Of a stretch of DNA of 64,000 nucleotides, positions 44,199 through 56,565 are shown piece after piece. This stretch comes from Arthrinium phaeospermum (Eukaryota; Ascomycota; Sordariomycetes; Amphisphaeriales; Apiosporaceae). Positions within the stretch are counted from its first letter, which is position 1. Every line of letters begins with the position of its first letter. The notes below the pieces were generated by a model that searched no databases, was not told the origin of the DNA, and saw only the letters and a list, made by a program, of their open reading frames with translations. The position numbers and the translations under genes were made by a program. Where the stretch lies: positions 3,844,001 through 3,908,000 of the forward strand of contig QYRS01000004.1 of the NCBI GenBank assembly GCA_006503535.1, written 5' to 3'.

Positions 44199-45382
44199 CT
44201 AGTTCACGCCTTCGGTCTCGGCGATGCGGAAGACGTACTTGACGCCCCTGGCCTTGCCGTCCCGGAGGTTTTCGAGCCCTTTCTGGACGCCGCCCAGGCC
44301 GCCCGGGATGACCTCCTGCGGCTGCGGCTTGAACCAGCCCTCGAGCAGGCCGCGCGCAATGTACCGGAAGTAGACGTGGCCGAAGTCCGGGTGGTCGCCG
44401 TGCACGTCGCCCACCATGGTCGTGCTCTGCTCGACGTGGTCCGGGATGCCCTCGTGCACCTTGCCGGGCAGCACCAGCGTGAGCTTCGGCTTTTGAGCGC
44501 CGTCGGCCGACAGCACCGCGCTGATGTTCTGGGGGCTGTTGTGCTCCGAGACGGCGTCGTAGGCGTGCAGCAGCTTGTGTCCCGCCGGCACCGCCGCGCG
44601 GATCCCCTCCTGCACCGCCGCGTCGCCGGCGCGGTAGTCGACGATGGTGTCGCCCTTGGTGCGGTCGATGAGCGATTCCACGTGCGCCGTCGAGGCGCCC
44701 GCGACGCAGATGAGCGGGTGGATGTTGCTGCGGCGCGCCAGCTGGATGACGTAGGCGCCCACGGCGGACGCGGCGCCGTAGACGACGAGCGGGATCGGCG
44801 AGGTGGCCGGCGTCCAGGGCTGCGGCAGCTCCAGGCGCAGGTACAGCCCGACGGCCGCCGTCATGGCCGCCAGCGGGATCGCCGCCGCCGCCTCGAAGCT
44901 CGTCGTGGCGGGGATGTGGAAAGTGGTGTGCTGGTGCGCCACGGCGTACTCGGCGTAGGAGCCGCCGGGGGCCAGCATCTCGTGGAAGGCGGCCACGCGA
45001 TCGCCTGGCGAGGTTCAGCACGGATCATCCCGGTAGAGAGGGTGGACGACAGGTCAGGGCCAGGGGGGGCTGGCTGATCCTACTTACCCTTCTTGAACTC
45101 GGTCACGTTGGAGCCGACCTCGTGGACGATGCCGGCAATGTCATCGCCCTCGTTGACGTTGACGTTCATCCACTCGGGGCATTTCCAGTCCTTGGGGTTA
45201 GAGCCGCTGACGACGACCTTGATGATAACGTCGTTGGGCCGCTCGGCTTTGGGGATGGGCGAGTCCACGATCTTGACCGTCGGCCCTGTTGGACTAGTTG
45301 GTTAGCCATCAATTGGCTACCTACCTACCGTTGAACATTGGAGGGGGCTGAGCTGACCTTTGTAAACGATGCACTCCTTCAT
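44199..45382 (-). CDS. Medium-chain reductase, zinc-free enoyl/quinone reductase (ToxD/LovC-like)
   Basis: Exons 45382-45358, 45285-45088 and 45004-44199 give 342 aa. The GroES-like half starts MKECIVYKGPTVKIVDSPIP and has VVVSGSNPKDWKCPEWM, GDDIAGIVHEVGSNVTEFKKGDRVAAF and GGSYAEYAV, without the zinc ligands of alcohol dehydrogenases. The NADPH half has PLVVYGAASAVGAYVIQLAR (degenerate GxGxxG) and VDYRAGD. This is the subfamily of ToxD-like proteins and trans-acting enoyl reductases, which use NADPH to reduce enones, sometimes on polyketides. No synthase gene is nearby. The gene lies between two RIP-inactivated transposons, yet its own frame is clean and GC-rich, suggesting purifying selection. 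Confidence 0.87.
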
Positions 45383-46030
45383 CTTGGCTTGGTGTAGAAC
45401 AACCGCGCGTACTGTGATTTGTTGGGTGTTTTCAAACTAGGTACTTTCCAATTTTCGACGGGGACTTGAAGTTAATGTCGCACAATCAAGTCTTCAGAAC
45501 TGCAAATACATGGGCAAGGAGAAACGCCCCAAGGAACCTCCATCTATATATAGTAATATGTATAAATGCATCGCATTTGTAATCTTTGATCCGCCATGCC
45601 TCGCCTTTGCGCCGCAGGTGCGGAGAGGAGCGGACGCTACCACTCTGTCGTCCCCTTATGAGATCATGCATTGTCTCCCCCTCCATCCACTCTGGGTCTG
45701 CACCTCGGCAAGTTGCAATTGCACCACCACGACTCAAGTTTGGGACGACCAGCACCAGTAACAGCGCGGCAACAGGCAGGTAATACATTAGACGAAAAGC
45801 GGCATTCTTTGTTAAGGTCCCTAAGCTTTCGGCAACGGGTTCGTATCCGTGGTTTCGGCTGGCAAAAGCTTCCCGTTGAGACCGTGTTTTTAGACGTGGT
45901 TAGCGTTGGGGTGGGTCTTCCACTTAAAGCCGACGACGAGCCCAATTCCTTAATGGGAGAAATCGAAAGACTCATCCACTTTTTGCTTGCGATCTTGCCT
46001 GTCTGCAGACCGGGAATCGATCGTACGCTA
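45383..46030. other. Promoter side of the reductase gene, up to the DNA transposon
   Basis: About 650 bp of ordinary composition without a supported gene. Confidence 0.4.
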
Positions 46031-46037
46031 TCAAGTG
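46031..46037. repeat. Probable target-site duplication of the DNA transposon, left copy
   Basis: TCAAGTG; the right flank has TTAAGTG, one C-to-T difference. Confidence 0.55.
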
Positions 46038-46090
46038 CCGCAAGCCCTGTATAGCCGTACCCGACTTATTATATAGCCGTACCTTAATTG
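46038..46090 (+). repeat. Left terminal inverted repeat
   Basis: About 53 bp, ccgcaagccctgtatagccg onward, with AGCCGTACC twice about 20 bp apart. Confidence 0.82.
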
Positions 46091-49000
46091 AAAATAGAAA
46101 GAGGAAAATATTATTTTATTTTTTATACTTTTTAATATTTTTAAGCGTAAAATCGGCCTTCGGCGTAAATTTTCCGATACGCGTATTTTTAATTAATTTT
46201 TAATAACGTTAATGCTTTTTTATTTATTTAATAATATTATAATACTATATTTTTTATTTAATTAATAATATTATATTATATTAATTATTTAATATCGAAT
46301 AAAATATATTTATTATTATTATTAAAATACCCCTTTTATAAAATTATATAATAATAATAATACGTTTTTATTTAATTAAAAAAGGCGTAAATTTAAGCTT
46401 TTTATAATAATTTAATATTTTATACTTTATTTTAATTTAATTTACCCTTTTTTTAATTATTTTATTTATATATATAATTATTTATATATTATAATTTAAT
46501 AAATATTATTATTAATTTAAATAATTTTTTTTATACGATTACGTAATATAATAATAATACGTTTTTTATTAATTATTAAAAACTTATTATAATTTACTTT
46601 AAAAGGGTAAATATAAAAAAAAATTTAAGTTTAAATTTTAACGTAATTAATTTTTTAAATTTTTTATTAATTATATTATTTTTAATATAAAATTTCTTTT
46701 TATTAATTAAATATATTTATAAATCGATATATTATTATATTTATATATTTATAACGCTTAATTCGATTTAATTATATTAAACTTTTACGTTATATTTTAT
46801 TATTTAATATATATCGATTTTATTATTTTTAAAATTAAATTAATATAATTTAATATATATTAAATAATTAATAATAAATATATTTTTATTAATATTATTA
46901 ATATTAAAAAGGTTTATTATTATATATATATTATAATAATACCGTTTTTTTATATATTATTTATTAAATAAAAAAAAAAGCTTTATAATATAATAATAAT
47001 ATATTTTATTTATTTAAAGAGGCGTAAATTCGAGTTTTATCGAGGTTATTTTTTTATTTAATAATAAACCTTTTTAATATTATTAATTTTTATTAATAAT
47101 AATAAATAACTCTTTTTTTTTATTAATATTAAAAAGGGTTTATTATTTATATATAATAATATTATTATTTTTTATTATCGGAAATTATATATAAAATATA
47201 AAGTTTCGTAATATAATAATAATATATTTTATTTATTTAAAAAATATAAATTCGAACTTTATAAAAGCTATTTTTTTATTAATAATAACTTTTTTTAATA
47301 TTAATAAATTATATATTTCTTATTAATATTAAAAATAATTTATTATTATATATAATATTATTATAATTAACGTTTAAAATATTATATTTTTATTTATTAA
47401 TTAATATTATATTTATAAAATAATAAAAATAATAAAACGTTATAAATAATATTTGATTTAATATTTAAATAAATTTATTATTATATTATAATATAAAACC
47501 GGCCGATTAATTTTATATTATAATATAATAATAACGATAATAAATCTTAACTTTTTTCGCCGATAATAAATTTTAATATTTATTATTAATACGGAACGGG
47601 ATTTTTAATAATATTTAATATATTTTTAATCGCGTTTAATATTAAGAAATAAAATATTATATTATAATATAAAATTGCGATAAAATTAAGTAATAAATAT
47701 ATTAATATATAATTTAATTTATTAAATTTAATACGATTTATTATTAACGTTATTATATATTATTATTAATTTATTATCGATTATTAAATTATTTTATTAT
47801 ATTTAATTATAAATATATTTATTATTATTATATTTATTAATGTTATATTTATTAATATTATATTTATTAATATTATATTAATTTATTAATCGTTATCGTT
47901 TTTATTAATTAAATAATCGTTACCGTTTTTATTATTTAAATAATTATATTATTTTATTATTTTAATAATTAATATTATTTTTATTATTTTAATAATTAAT
48001 AACGTTTTTATTATTTTAATAATTAATATTAATTTTATTTTTATTTTAATATTTAATATTATTTATTATAATATATATATTACGATTAAAAAATAATATT
48101 ATAATTTAATAATCGATAAATATAAAAAATAATTATTATTTAATTTATTATAATATTAATATATTTTATTATATAAACCGAGTAAATTTATATATTTTAT
48201 ATAGATATATAATAATATTATAAAAAAATCGTAACGTTTTAAAATATTAATATATATTATTTAATATTATAATAAAAAGTTTAATCGAATTATATTCGCG
48301 TTATAATTAAATTTTTTAATATAATTATTAATTATATTTATTACGTTATTAAAAGCGTCGATATATTTTTATTATATTATTTTATTAATTAAATATAAAA
48401 ATTTTATTTATATTATAAACGGCGGTTTTTTAATAATATCGATTAAAAATAATAACGATTAAATATATAATATAAATATAATAGTATATTTATATTATTT
48501 TTATAAATATATTAATATATATTAATTAATTTTATTTTTAATTAATAATTAATTTAAATAATGTTTTTAATAATATAAAAATACGATAACCCGAATTTTA
48601 TAATAAAATTCTTTATATATTTAAATAAATAATTTTAAACTTTTTTATTATTTATTATAGTTATAAATCGATTATAAATTAATTTAAATACGTAAAAATT
48701 TATATATTTTATCTCGCGAAAAAAGTCGAGTTTAATTAAATAAAAAAGGATTTAAGATTTTTTTTTTATTAATTAAATTATTTAAATTGCTTTTACCTTT
48801 TTTTAAATAATAAATATAATAAAATATAAATTTAAAAGCGACGCGAACCGGTTTTTTAAATACTTTTTAATTATTTAATATAATACCTTAATTCGGTTAA
48901 TATTATAAATATTATAATTATAATAATATTTAATAATATATTTTACGATTTAATTAATATATAAATATAATATTTTTTAAAATAAATAATAATTAAATTT

Positions 49001-50822
49001 TCGTAATTATTTTATTTAAAGAACTTTTTTTATAAAATATTTTATTTTTATTAAAATTACGGCTTTTTATTAATGTATATATATTATCGTTAAATTAATA
49101 AAATATTATCGGCGTTATTAATATATATTTAATTAAAATTAATAGGTATAAATTTAATAAAACCCGAATTTATAATTAATATTAATGTTTTTTTATAAAG
49201 TTATCGGGTTTAATAAAGGTATTATTTTAATTAATAAAACTATCGATATATTTTTATTCTTACGAATAATTAAAATATATTTATTTAATTTATCATTAAA
49301 TTTTTATCGATTTTTTTAATTAAAAATTATTAAGTTTATTATTATTTAAATTTAGATTTTTATTATTAATATTATTACGCTCGTCGATAAATATATTTTC
49401 GAAAGGCGAGCTATATTATTTCTTTTTAATATTATAAAATACGTTTTTTAATACGTATTATATATAAAGTTAATATTTAATAATATTTAAAAAAACGTAA
49501 CGAATTATTTTTTTAAAGTTAATATTAAAGTTATTAATAAATATTTACGGTTTATAATATTAACCGGCTCGATTTAAATTTTTTATAATTTTATTATAAA
49601 TAAAATTAACGTATTCTTTTATATACGCTTTTAATTATTTTAATATTTATATATATAACTTTTTTTTCGCGATTAACGAAAGTTTAAATAATTAGAATTA
49701 TATTATTAAATAAAGAAATATTAAAGATTTAATATAAAAATATATTAAATCTAATTTTTAAATATATTAATAAGTATTATTTATATTAGAAAATAATTAA
49801 TTTATTAATTTTATAAATATTATTAACGAAAAGGAATTTTAAGTTTTTTTTTTAAAAATTAATATATTATTTATAAATTTAAAAAATATATATATAGCTT
49901 TTTAAATAATTAATTTTATATTTAATTATATATTAAATATCGCCGATCCTTTTTAATTCTTTTAACGTTAAAAAGAAATATACCGTTATTAATAATATAC
50001 CGTACTTTTTTTAACGAACTTATATTAATATATTTTAATATTTCTCGATAAAATTATAAATTTCGAAAATATTAACTTTATTTAATCGATAATATTAAAT
50101 AAAATTAATTTTTAATTAACGCTTAAAATTACGATAACGTTTTATACGATTAATATAAAATCGGCGCGTTAATTAATTATTAATTAACGAGCTTTATTAA
50201 ATATTAATAGGTTATAATTATATATTATATAGCTTCGATAAATATTTTTTATCCGTATAAAATATTAATAATTAAATCGTTATATATTATTATTAATTTC
50301 TGATTTAATTTCTTTTTTTAAATATAACGAATAATAAAAATTAACGTAATATATCGTTTTATATTATTTAAACTATTATAACTTTAATTTACCCTTAAAA
50401 AAGTTATTATTTTTATTTTTAAATAAATTAATTTATAATATAATTTAATTTATAACGTTTTTTTTATTAAATAACCTTTTTTATATAGCGAATTTAACGT
50501 ATATAACGGCCGATTAAACGCCGATAATAATAAAATCGAAAATAAATTAAACCTTTTTAAATACGTTATTATTAAATTTATTAAAAAGAGTATATAATAA
50601 AAGGATCGATAAAGTTATTATCGATAATAAAGTTAATAATATTAATAATAATATTAATATTATTTTAAAAATGTTAATAAAAAACGCTAATAAAGTATAA
50701 TAAATAACGAACGCGTTTAATACGTTATTTATTTATTTATATAAATTAAGTATATTATTTATTATTATAATTATTCTTATAAATATATATTAATAAAATT
50801 ATATTATTTCTCCTACCGTATA

Positions 50823-50875
50823 CGATTAGGGTACGGCTATATAGCAAGTCGGGTACGGCTGCACAGGGCTTGCGG
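50823..50875 (-). repeat. Right terminal inverted repeat
   Basis: Its reverse complement starts ccgcaagccctgtgcagccg. It retains C/G at all six positions where the left copy has T/A, so it is the less mutated end. Confidence 0.82.
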
Positions 50876-50882
50876 TTAAGTG
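50876..50882. repeat. Probable target-site duplication of the DNA transposon, right copy
   Basis: TTAAGTG, compare TCAAGTG at 46031-46037. Confidence 0.55.
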
Positions 50883-51212
50883 CCGGTCACTTGCTAGGTA
50901 GAACCAACTACCGTCTCTGCAATTACTTGTGTAAGGTGATGCTTGGGGACGGTCGCACGTTCAATGCCGTGACGATTGGCCAATGGGTAGATAGACTCGG
51001 ATATAATGTCACCACCCAATCAACTGCAGGATTTTAAGCTATGGTTCCTACAAGCACCATTGATTGGTGGTACACTGCATACTGTAATTAGACCTTCTGA
51101 GCTGGGTTTCTGGTATACAGCCGGAGCAGATTGAGTATGAGATTATACCCAAAAAGAAAGAAAAAGGAATATCATCAGGCCGGGCAAATATGAGCCAAAA
51201 CGAAAAAAGAAA
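50883..51212. other. Intergenic region between transposon and tRNA gene
   Basis: No gene seen; ordinary composition. Confidence 0.4.
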
Positions 51213-51296
51213 CTCTCCCGCACAGGCTTGAACTGTGAACCTCCCGATTGCTACTTGATAACAGTCGGACGCGCTAGCCAATTGCGCCACGGAAGA
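51213..51296 (-). tRNA. tRNA-Asn (anticodon GTT) with a short intron
   Basis: 84 nt on the minus strand. The 7-bp acceptor stem pairs TCTTCCG with CGGGAGA. The D-arm is GGCGCAATTGGCTAGCGC and the T-arm is CACAG-TTCAAGC-CTGTG. The anticodon loop CTGTTAA, closed by TCCGA and TCGGG, forms only after removal of a 10-nt intron (tcaagtagca) at the canonical 37/38 position. A T-rich tract follows the 3' end, as expected for a Pol III terminator. Confidence 0.85.
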
Positions 51297-52511
51297 TGGA
51301 CCGAATTGATTCGGTGTGGCTTTATTGCTTGGATGAGAAAATGGTTCGCTATGTGAGCTTATGGATAGAGGACAGATTGATCCATCAATTGTGGGCTGGG
51401 TCGTGGAAGACCAGGGGGTGGGCAGCAAATCCTCGAGGTCTGTTGGTGATATAGTGTTGGGGTCGGTGACGACCTATGCGATTCGAAGCCACCCACCAAT
51501 GTGGATACTACGGACAAGCCGCACAACTACCTCATCAGATATATGAAGGTGAAGAACTTTATTCGATATGGCGTTGAGCCCCTATAGGGAAAACGGTAAC
51601 AACGTGGGGGCGAGATAAGGTATGATGATGCGAACCAAGAGAATCTCAACTCAAGCCATTGAAACCAGAGTTCGTCGCTTATACTTCCAATCTTAGAGAC
51701 GTCTGGCTTTACGCTTTACATTCCACGGGGAAGCCCAGACTCTGGAGCTCTGAGATGAAGGCCCGCAGAAACCAAAGTTCAGAAGGCGTGACCTCCAGAG
51801 AGCCGGTCGTGGCGAGACTTGAGGCTGGTAGTCATGTGGATAGAAAGGCAGCAGATGGAAAGGGCTGATGCCACCGCAGAGTCATGGGAGGTTTAGCCTT
51901 TTGTGCTGCTGGGTACAAGAGGATTGTAACCAGATTATGCGTCTTATCCAAATGGTATGTGAGCTCCGATATAAGTCGGGTCATGCCGACGGCTATCTCT
52001 TTGTCCACTATGTACTGGAAGTTGGGTGTTGGATGTTGGGCCATGCAGCATTCCTAAGCGGACCGCAGGCTTGCGTATCCAACAGTCGATAACATGAAGG
52101 CCGTTCATGATGCTGTTGGCGGTTCCCCCCAAGATCAAACAAGTGATCAAACATGGACAATGATGAAACTCAACTGAGCAAATTTATTTTATGGTCCTGT
52201 GAGCAAGCATTACTGAATGCATGACTGCTATCTACAGGAAAGGTACTTATACCGTCTAAGTTTGCTATATGACGAGGGATCATTACGTCCAAACCTCACC
52301 TCAAAGAAACCGGACCGGGATCGCTCTCACATGACTTGTGTAATGATCTGCTGCTAAGAACATTGTAGTGTTGCTTCTTATTCACACCGAATCAATCCAC
52401 GTCGCCCAGGTATGTCCACTCGCGCTTAAATATCGACTAAAATCTAGTAAATATTAGCTATGGATGCATGCTCTGATCTTACCAGAAGCTTACATAATAC
52501 ACATATCCGCG
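51297..52511. other. Intergenic region
   Basis: About 1.2 kb with no supported gene or repeat. Confidence 0.4.
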
Positions 52512-53138
52512 ATGTCTACCCCCAAGTGAGTAACCCACTATATTATGACATTAATCGAAAGACGATGATAGAATACCCAGCTGATTACCTATACTTGAAC
52601 TTATCGTGACAGACATTTAATTTTCCGCTACCATTATTGTCGGCACGATGTGCGCGAAGATGAGCTTCGTCAGCTTAGAGCACGTTACTACCAGGACGGC
52701 AGCGAGCTGGAAACGGAGACGAGATGGCTTCGTCCTAACGCACGCCTTTTGAAGGACAAGGACGGGCAGAGTTGGTGTCCAAGATGCTCCGACGGCATCA
52801 AGTTGAATGTGGAGGAAGCAACCAACGAATCAGGGGCCTCCTGTTACCGTATTGTTGGTCGTCTTTCGTATAAGGCCAAGCAGGAAGCTTTCGACGATTT
52901 GCTTAGGTACTGGGATACTAAAGAAGGCCTGACTGAAGAGAACCGAAGGGAGCTGAGAGAACTTGCGGACATAACTCAGTTGCAATGGAAGAATATGAGG
53001 GACGGGGGCGAACACAGCAAGGCTTGCGAAGCGGCTTTGATGCTTTATTTGATGAAACTTCTGGAACGCAAGGACGCCATGCTTTACCCAGAGAGAAATA
53101 CTGGAGCGAAGAAGCTGACACCCATTGTTGAAGAGTAA
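52512..53138 (+). CDS. Small protein with a possible zinc-binding Cys/His motif, unknown function
   Basis: Exons 52512-52525 and 52613-53138 give 179 aa. The short first exon (MSTPK) joins in frame to HLIFRYHYCRHDVREDELRQ. C14, H16 and the C60-P-R-C63 knuckle (SWCPRC) could bind zinc. The remainder is helical and charged (LSYKAKQEAFDDLLRYW and AALMLYLMKLLERKDAM). No family was recognised. The stop overlaps a donor-like GAGTAAGT, so splicing into a further exon cannot be excluded. Codon use is less GC-biased than in the housekeeping genes here, and it lies in the gene-poor flank of a transposon; a lineage-specific gene is likely. Confidence 0.55.
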
Positions 53139-53433
53139 GTCTATCTAAGGCTTAGAGTACCTATCATGGCAGTCTCATTTGCCCAATCAGATGTTACATA
53201 TTTTGCCCCTCTCGAGGAGGCCTAAGCCACACTCACTCGCCACAAGTTGGCCCCATACGCAGCATTTTGTGACTTGCCACTCAAACCACTTCAGCAAAAC
53301 CACCAACACAGAATTGCTCATTGAGACCAGAAGGCTGTTGAACTTACAGTATCTTCAGTCAATTGATCCAGCTGACTTGCATCTATACATGATGCGGGCT
53401 TTGCTACTTTGATCACATAATCCACGGACTGCC

Positions 53434-53838
53434 ATGTCATCATCAACGTCATCGCGTCTCCTCTACACGGCCCTGATCCGCACGCACCACATCACCAGCC
53501 GCAAGAAGCTGCAGCGCGTCAAAAAGTCCGCGCTGCAGCATGAGTTGCCCTTTGTGCTAGTCCGCAGCGGCGGCGCGCCGGGCATCATGTACGCCGAAGC
53601 GCCCGAGGAGAGCCCCCTCGCGGCGTGGGTCGCGTCCGTCCATGACCTGCGCTACAAGGACTTCCAGTGCGTGCGCAAGCCCGCGCTGCAGCGCATTCTC
53701 CTTGGCACTGGCGGCAAAGCTCCTGCGTCGCCGTCATTCAAGGAGTTGGATACGACGGCGGAGTTCGGGCATATTATGGAGGAGAAGGGACTCGGCAATT
53801 GGTGGAGGGTCGGCATGGGGTATCAGACGGAGGAGTGA
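53434..53838 (+). CDS. Small basic protein, unknown function
   Basis: Single exon, 134 aa. The N-terminus is basic and Ser/Thr/Arg-rich (SSSTSSRLLYTALIRTHHIT then SRKKLQRVKK), compatible with a mitochondrial presequence or nucleic-acid binding. A compact middle (FVLVRSGGAPGIMYAEA) and an aromatic C-terminus (GNWWRVGMGYQTEE) follow. Codons are strongly GC-biased and the frame is clean, supporting a real gene. No family was recognised. Confidence 0.55.
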   Translation: MSSSTSSRLLYTALIRTHHITSRKKLQRVKKSALQHELPFVLVRSGGAPGIMYAEAPEESPLAAWVASVHDLRYKDFQCVRKPALQRILLGTGGKAPASPSFKELDTTAEFGHIMEEKGLGNWWRVGMGYQTEE

Positions 53839-54170
53839 GAAGTGCTGGCCCAGGCCCTCCATTTTCGAGGTCCCGAGTTTCGAAATGGTGGTACAAGCTG
53901 TTCGGGTCGCAGAAACACGGGATGAAATCGAGCCAATGGCCACCGAGCTTCGTGCCACACCTCAGCGACGTTTGGGGTAGCCGTGTAGGGCAAAGCTACC
54001 CCAATGCTTATCTTGACCTGATTTACGGGTGTTTTGATTGGACTGCCCCTGATGCAGCGTCGCTGATAAAGAGTCAGGCATTGTCAGGCATCAGCGCTCG
54101 CAGCCGCAGCATGCCATCTGAAATCAGCACCCATGCTGTAGCATAGCATGATCACGACAGAAGACACAAT
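53839..54170. other. Intergenic region
   Basis: Short promoter region of the GMC oxidoreductase; no gene seen. Confidence 0.4.
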
Positions 54171-56159
54171 ATGCCGATTGTCACAGCTGCAGAGTTTTTG
54201 AAACGGGAGTTCGACTATCTTGTCGTTGGAGGAGGCACCGCCGGTCTCGCGGTCGCCGCGCGCTTGACTGAGGACCCGGATATCACCGTGGGTGTCCTGG
54301 AAGCTGGGCCTGCCGTCTCCGACACTGATGCTGTCAACATCCCGGGATGTTACGGTGAATCTTTGGATACCGACCTCGATTGGCAATTCCAGACAATTCC
54401 TCAGCCTGGCCTCGGCGGGCGAAGGTTGGAATGGCCACGAGGCAAAGTCCTTGGCGGGACCAGTGCGTTGAACTTCATGACCTGGAACCGGGGCAATCGA
54501 GAGGACTATGACGCCTGGGAGAAGCTCGGAAACCCGGGTTGGGGATGGAACGATTTGCTGTGAGTTTTCTGGGGGACCCAAGCCGAGAAGTCCACAACTC
54601 AGCCAGCTTGCTAGGCTTTTCTTCAAGAAGACGGAACACTTCCATCCCACACGGTCCAGGTCCCAAGATGAGTATCAAGAACACTACGATCAAGAGGTAC
54701 TGGGTGCCGACGGACCAGTACAGATATCACATGCAAGGCAATACTCAGCATCCCACAAACTGTGGCATGCAACCTTGAACGCGTTAGGGGTAGATACGAA
54801 CAAGGAACATCTCTCGGGGTCAAACGTCGGGGTATGGACCAATGTCAACACCGTGGACCCTGCGACCTGTGAGAGGAGTTACTCGAAGACCGCGTATTAC
54901 CAGCCGAACGCTGCACGTCCGAACCTCTCAGTCTTGTGTGAGGCAGTCGTCGAAGAGATCGAGCTGCGGCAAGAGGGAGATGAATGGGCCGCATGTGGCG
55001 TCAGATTCAAGCATGACAACGAACACCACTCTGTATCCGCGCTACGAGAAGTTATTCTATCGGCAGGCAGTGTTCAGTCACCACAGTTGTTGGAGCTCTC
55101 AGGGGTTGGAAATCCCAATATTCTGTCTCATGCTGGTATCCAGACAAAAGTGGAAAGCCCATGCGTGGGAGAGAACCTGCAAGACCATTTCAGTAAGATC
55201 ATCCCTGATGCTGTTTAACTACCAATGCTTACTCACGATGGGAAGTGACGGCAATGATCTTCGAAGTTGACCCCAACTTGGAGAACCCAGATGATCTCAA
55301 GCTCGACGCAAATGCCAAGACAGCGGCCCTGGACCTATACAAAAAGTCTCAAACGGGACCCCTGACTGTGCTTCCTTGCTCTATATGCTACGTACCATTT
55401 CAACACTTCGTACCTTCTGAGGTTCTCACAGCTGCCAAAACCAAGCTATCCCAAATGAAGAACTACTCTCCTGAAGAACGCAGCATCCGCACCAAGAGTT
55501 TCGATCCGCAAGTCCGAGTAGGTCAAATTGAGTACATCTTTGACCTCGGCAACTGGAACCCGTTCTTCCAACCAGAACCCCTGCGCGGAAAGAAGTATGG
55601 GACGATACTTCAGATTCTACAAAACCCATTCTCCAGAGGGAGCATTCACACCAAGCCATCCACGCTCAGTTCCCAACAGAGTGGCATCCTGGAACCCCCT
55701 GTCATCGACCCGCAGTACTACCGCGGACCACACGGGGAACTCGACCTAGAGCTCATGGTACATTGCGCTCGCTTCGCCAACAAGATCTGCAGCACACAGC
55801 CACTGGCCAGCATCATCCGCTCACGTGCCTCGCCAGCCCCTTTTCCGCCTGAAAAAAAAGCCGAAGACAATGACGACGAGGAGGTTTGGCGGGAGTGGCT
55901 GCGCGAGAACACCATCTCGGACTGGCATCCGGTCGGAACCTGCGCCATGGGTGGTCACCGGAGCGTCAAGGGGGGCGTGGTGGACGAGCGGCTCCGCGTT
56001 TACGGCGTCAAAAGGCTCCGGGTCGTGGATGCTAGTGTGATACCGCTGCAGATCAGCGCCCATCTGCAGGCGACGGTTTATGCGATTGCGGAGAAGGGGA
56101 GTAGTATGATCCTAGAGGACAGACTGCGGCGGCGGTATGGGTCGGTCGATTATACGTGA
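54171..56159 (+). CDS. GMC-family FAD oxidoreductase
   Basis: Exons 54171-54559, 54615-55192 and 55246-56159 give 626 aa. The ADP-binding fold is YLVVGGGTAGLAVAARL with VGVLEAG. GMC signature 1 is GKVLGGTSALNFMTWNRGN and signature 2 is SAGSVQSPQLLELSGVGN. Catalytic His is in DWHPVGTCAMGG (about 550) and the second active-site residue is also His (ISAHLQATVYAIAEK, about 595). It would oxidise an alcohol (aryl alcohol, glucose, choline or similar) and pass electrons to O2 or a quinone. No signal peptide, so it is intracellular, unlike secreted lignocellulose GMCs. An acidic insert (EDNDDEEVW) lies before the active-site His. Both introns are 53-55 nt. Confidence 0.92.
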
Positions 56160-56565
56160 TAGGAAAACGGCTGGGGTATCTGGGCTGCGCCAACGGTCAC
56201 CCCTATCGCGTGTTATATATTCTTACAGCATGCGATGAAACATATTCATTCATTCCACTATTGATAGCAAAGAAATACTGACCTACTCTTTTCCCACTAG
56301 AACAAGTAGAGACGGCACAACTTAGCTACTTTGGTCTCCTAAAACGTCCAAATACTATATGAACTATAACCAACTATTTCTCTTGCCACTTTTGACATCG
56401 AAAATTAATTCCCCATCGGTACGAGTTATCACGTTGCTATAAATACTCATACTACAAACTATACCGGACTGCTCAAGCCCTGTTAGAACTATTTTCGGGA
56501 ACCCTTAATGAGAATCATGGAGGTGCTAGGTAATACGGTTATATTAGCTAATCCTTTCTCTTCCT
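56160..56565. other. Intergenic region between convergent genes
   Basis: AT-rich 3' flank; no gene seen. Confidence 0.4.

Larger units (their letters stand above)
46038..50875. mobile_element. Complete RIP-degenerated DNA transposon with terminal inverted repeats
   Basis: 4,838 bp. The ends are inverted copies of about 53 bp starting CCGCAAGCCCTGT, differing at six positions, all transitions. A 7-bp flanking duplication with one transition fits a cut-and-paste element. The interior has the same extreme AT content and CpA/TpG loss as the LTR element, and no frame survives, so the transposase family is unknown. The long TIRs carry an internal direct repeat (AGCCGTACC twice), which could be a transposase-binding site. 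Confidence 0.82.

Noticed and set aside
46033..46040. Alternative 8-bp duplication AAGTGCCG for the DNA transposon
   Set aside because: It is perfect in sequence but would make the two inverted-repeat ends unequal by five bases. The 7-bp TCAAGTG/TTAAGTG choice leaves both ends at CCGC.
36876..50875. AT-rich blocks as mitochondrial insertion or centromere
   Set aside because: Precise LTR and TIR boundaries with target duplications and CpA/TpG loss explain them as RIP-mutated transposons.
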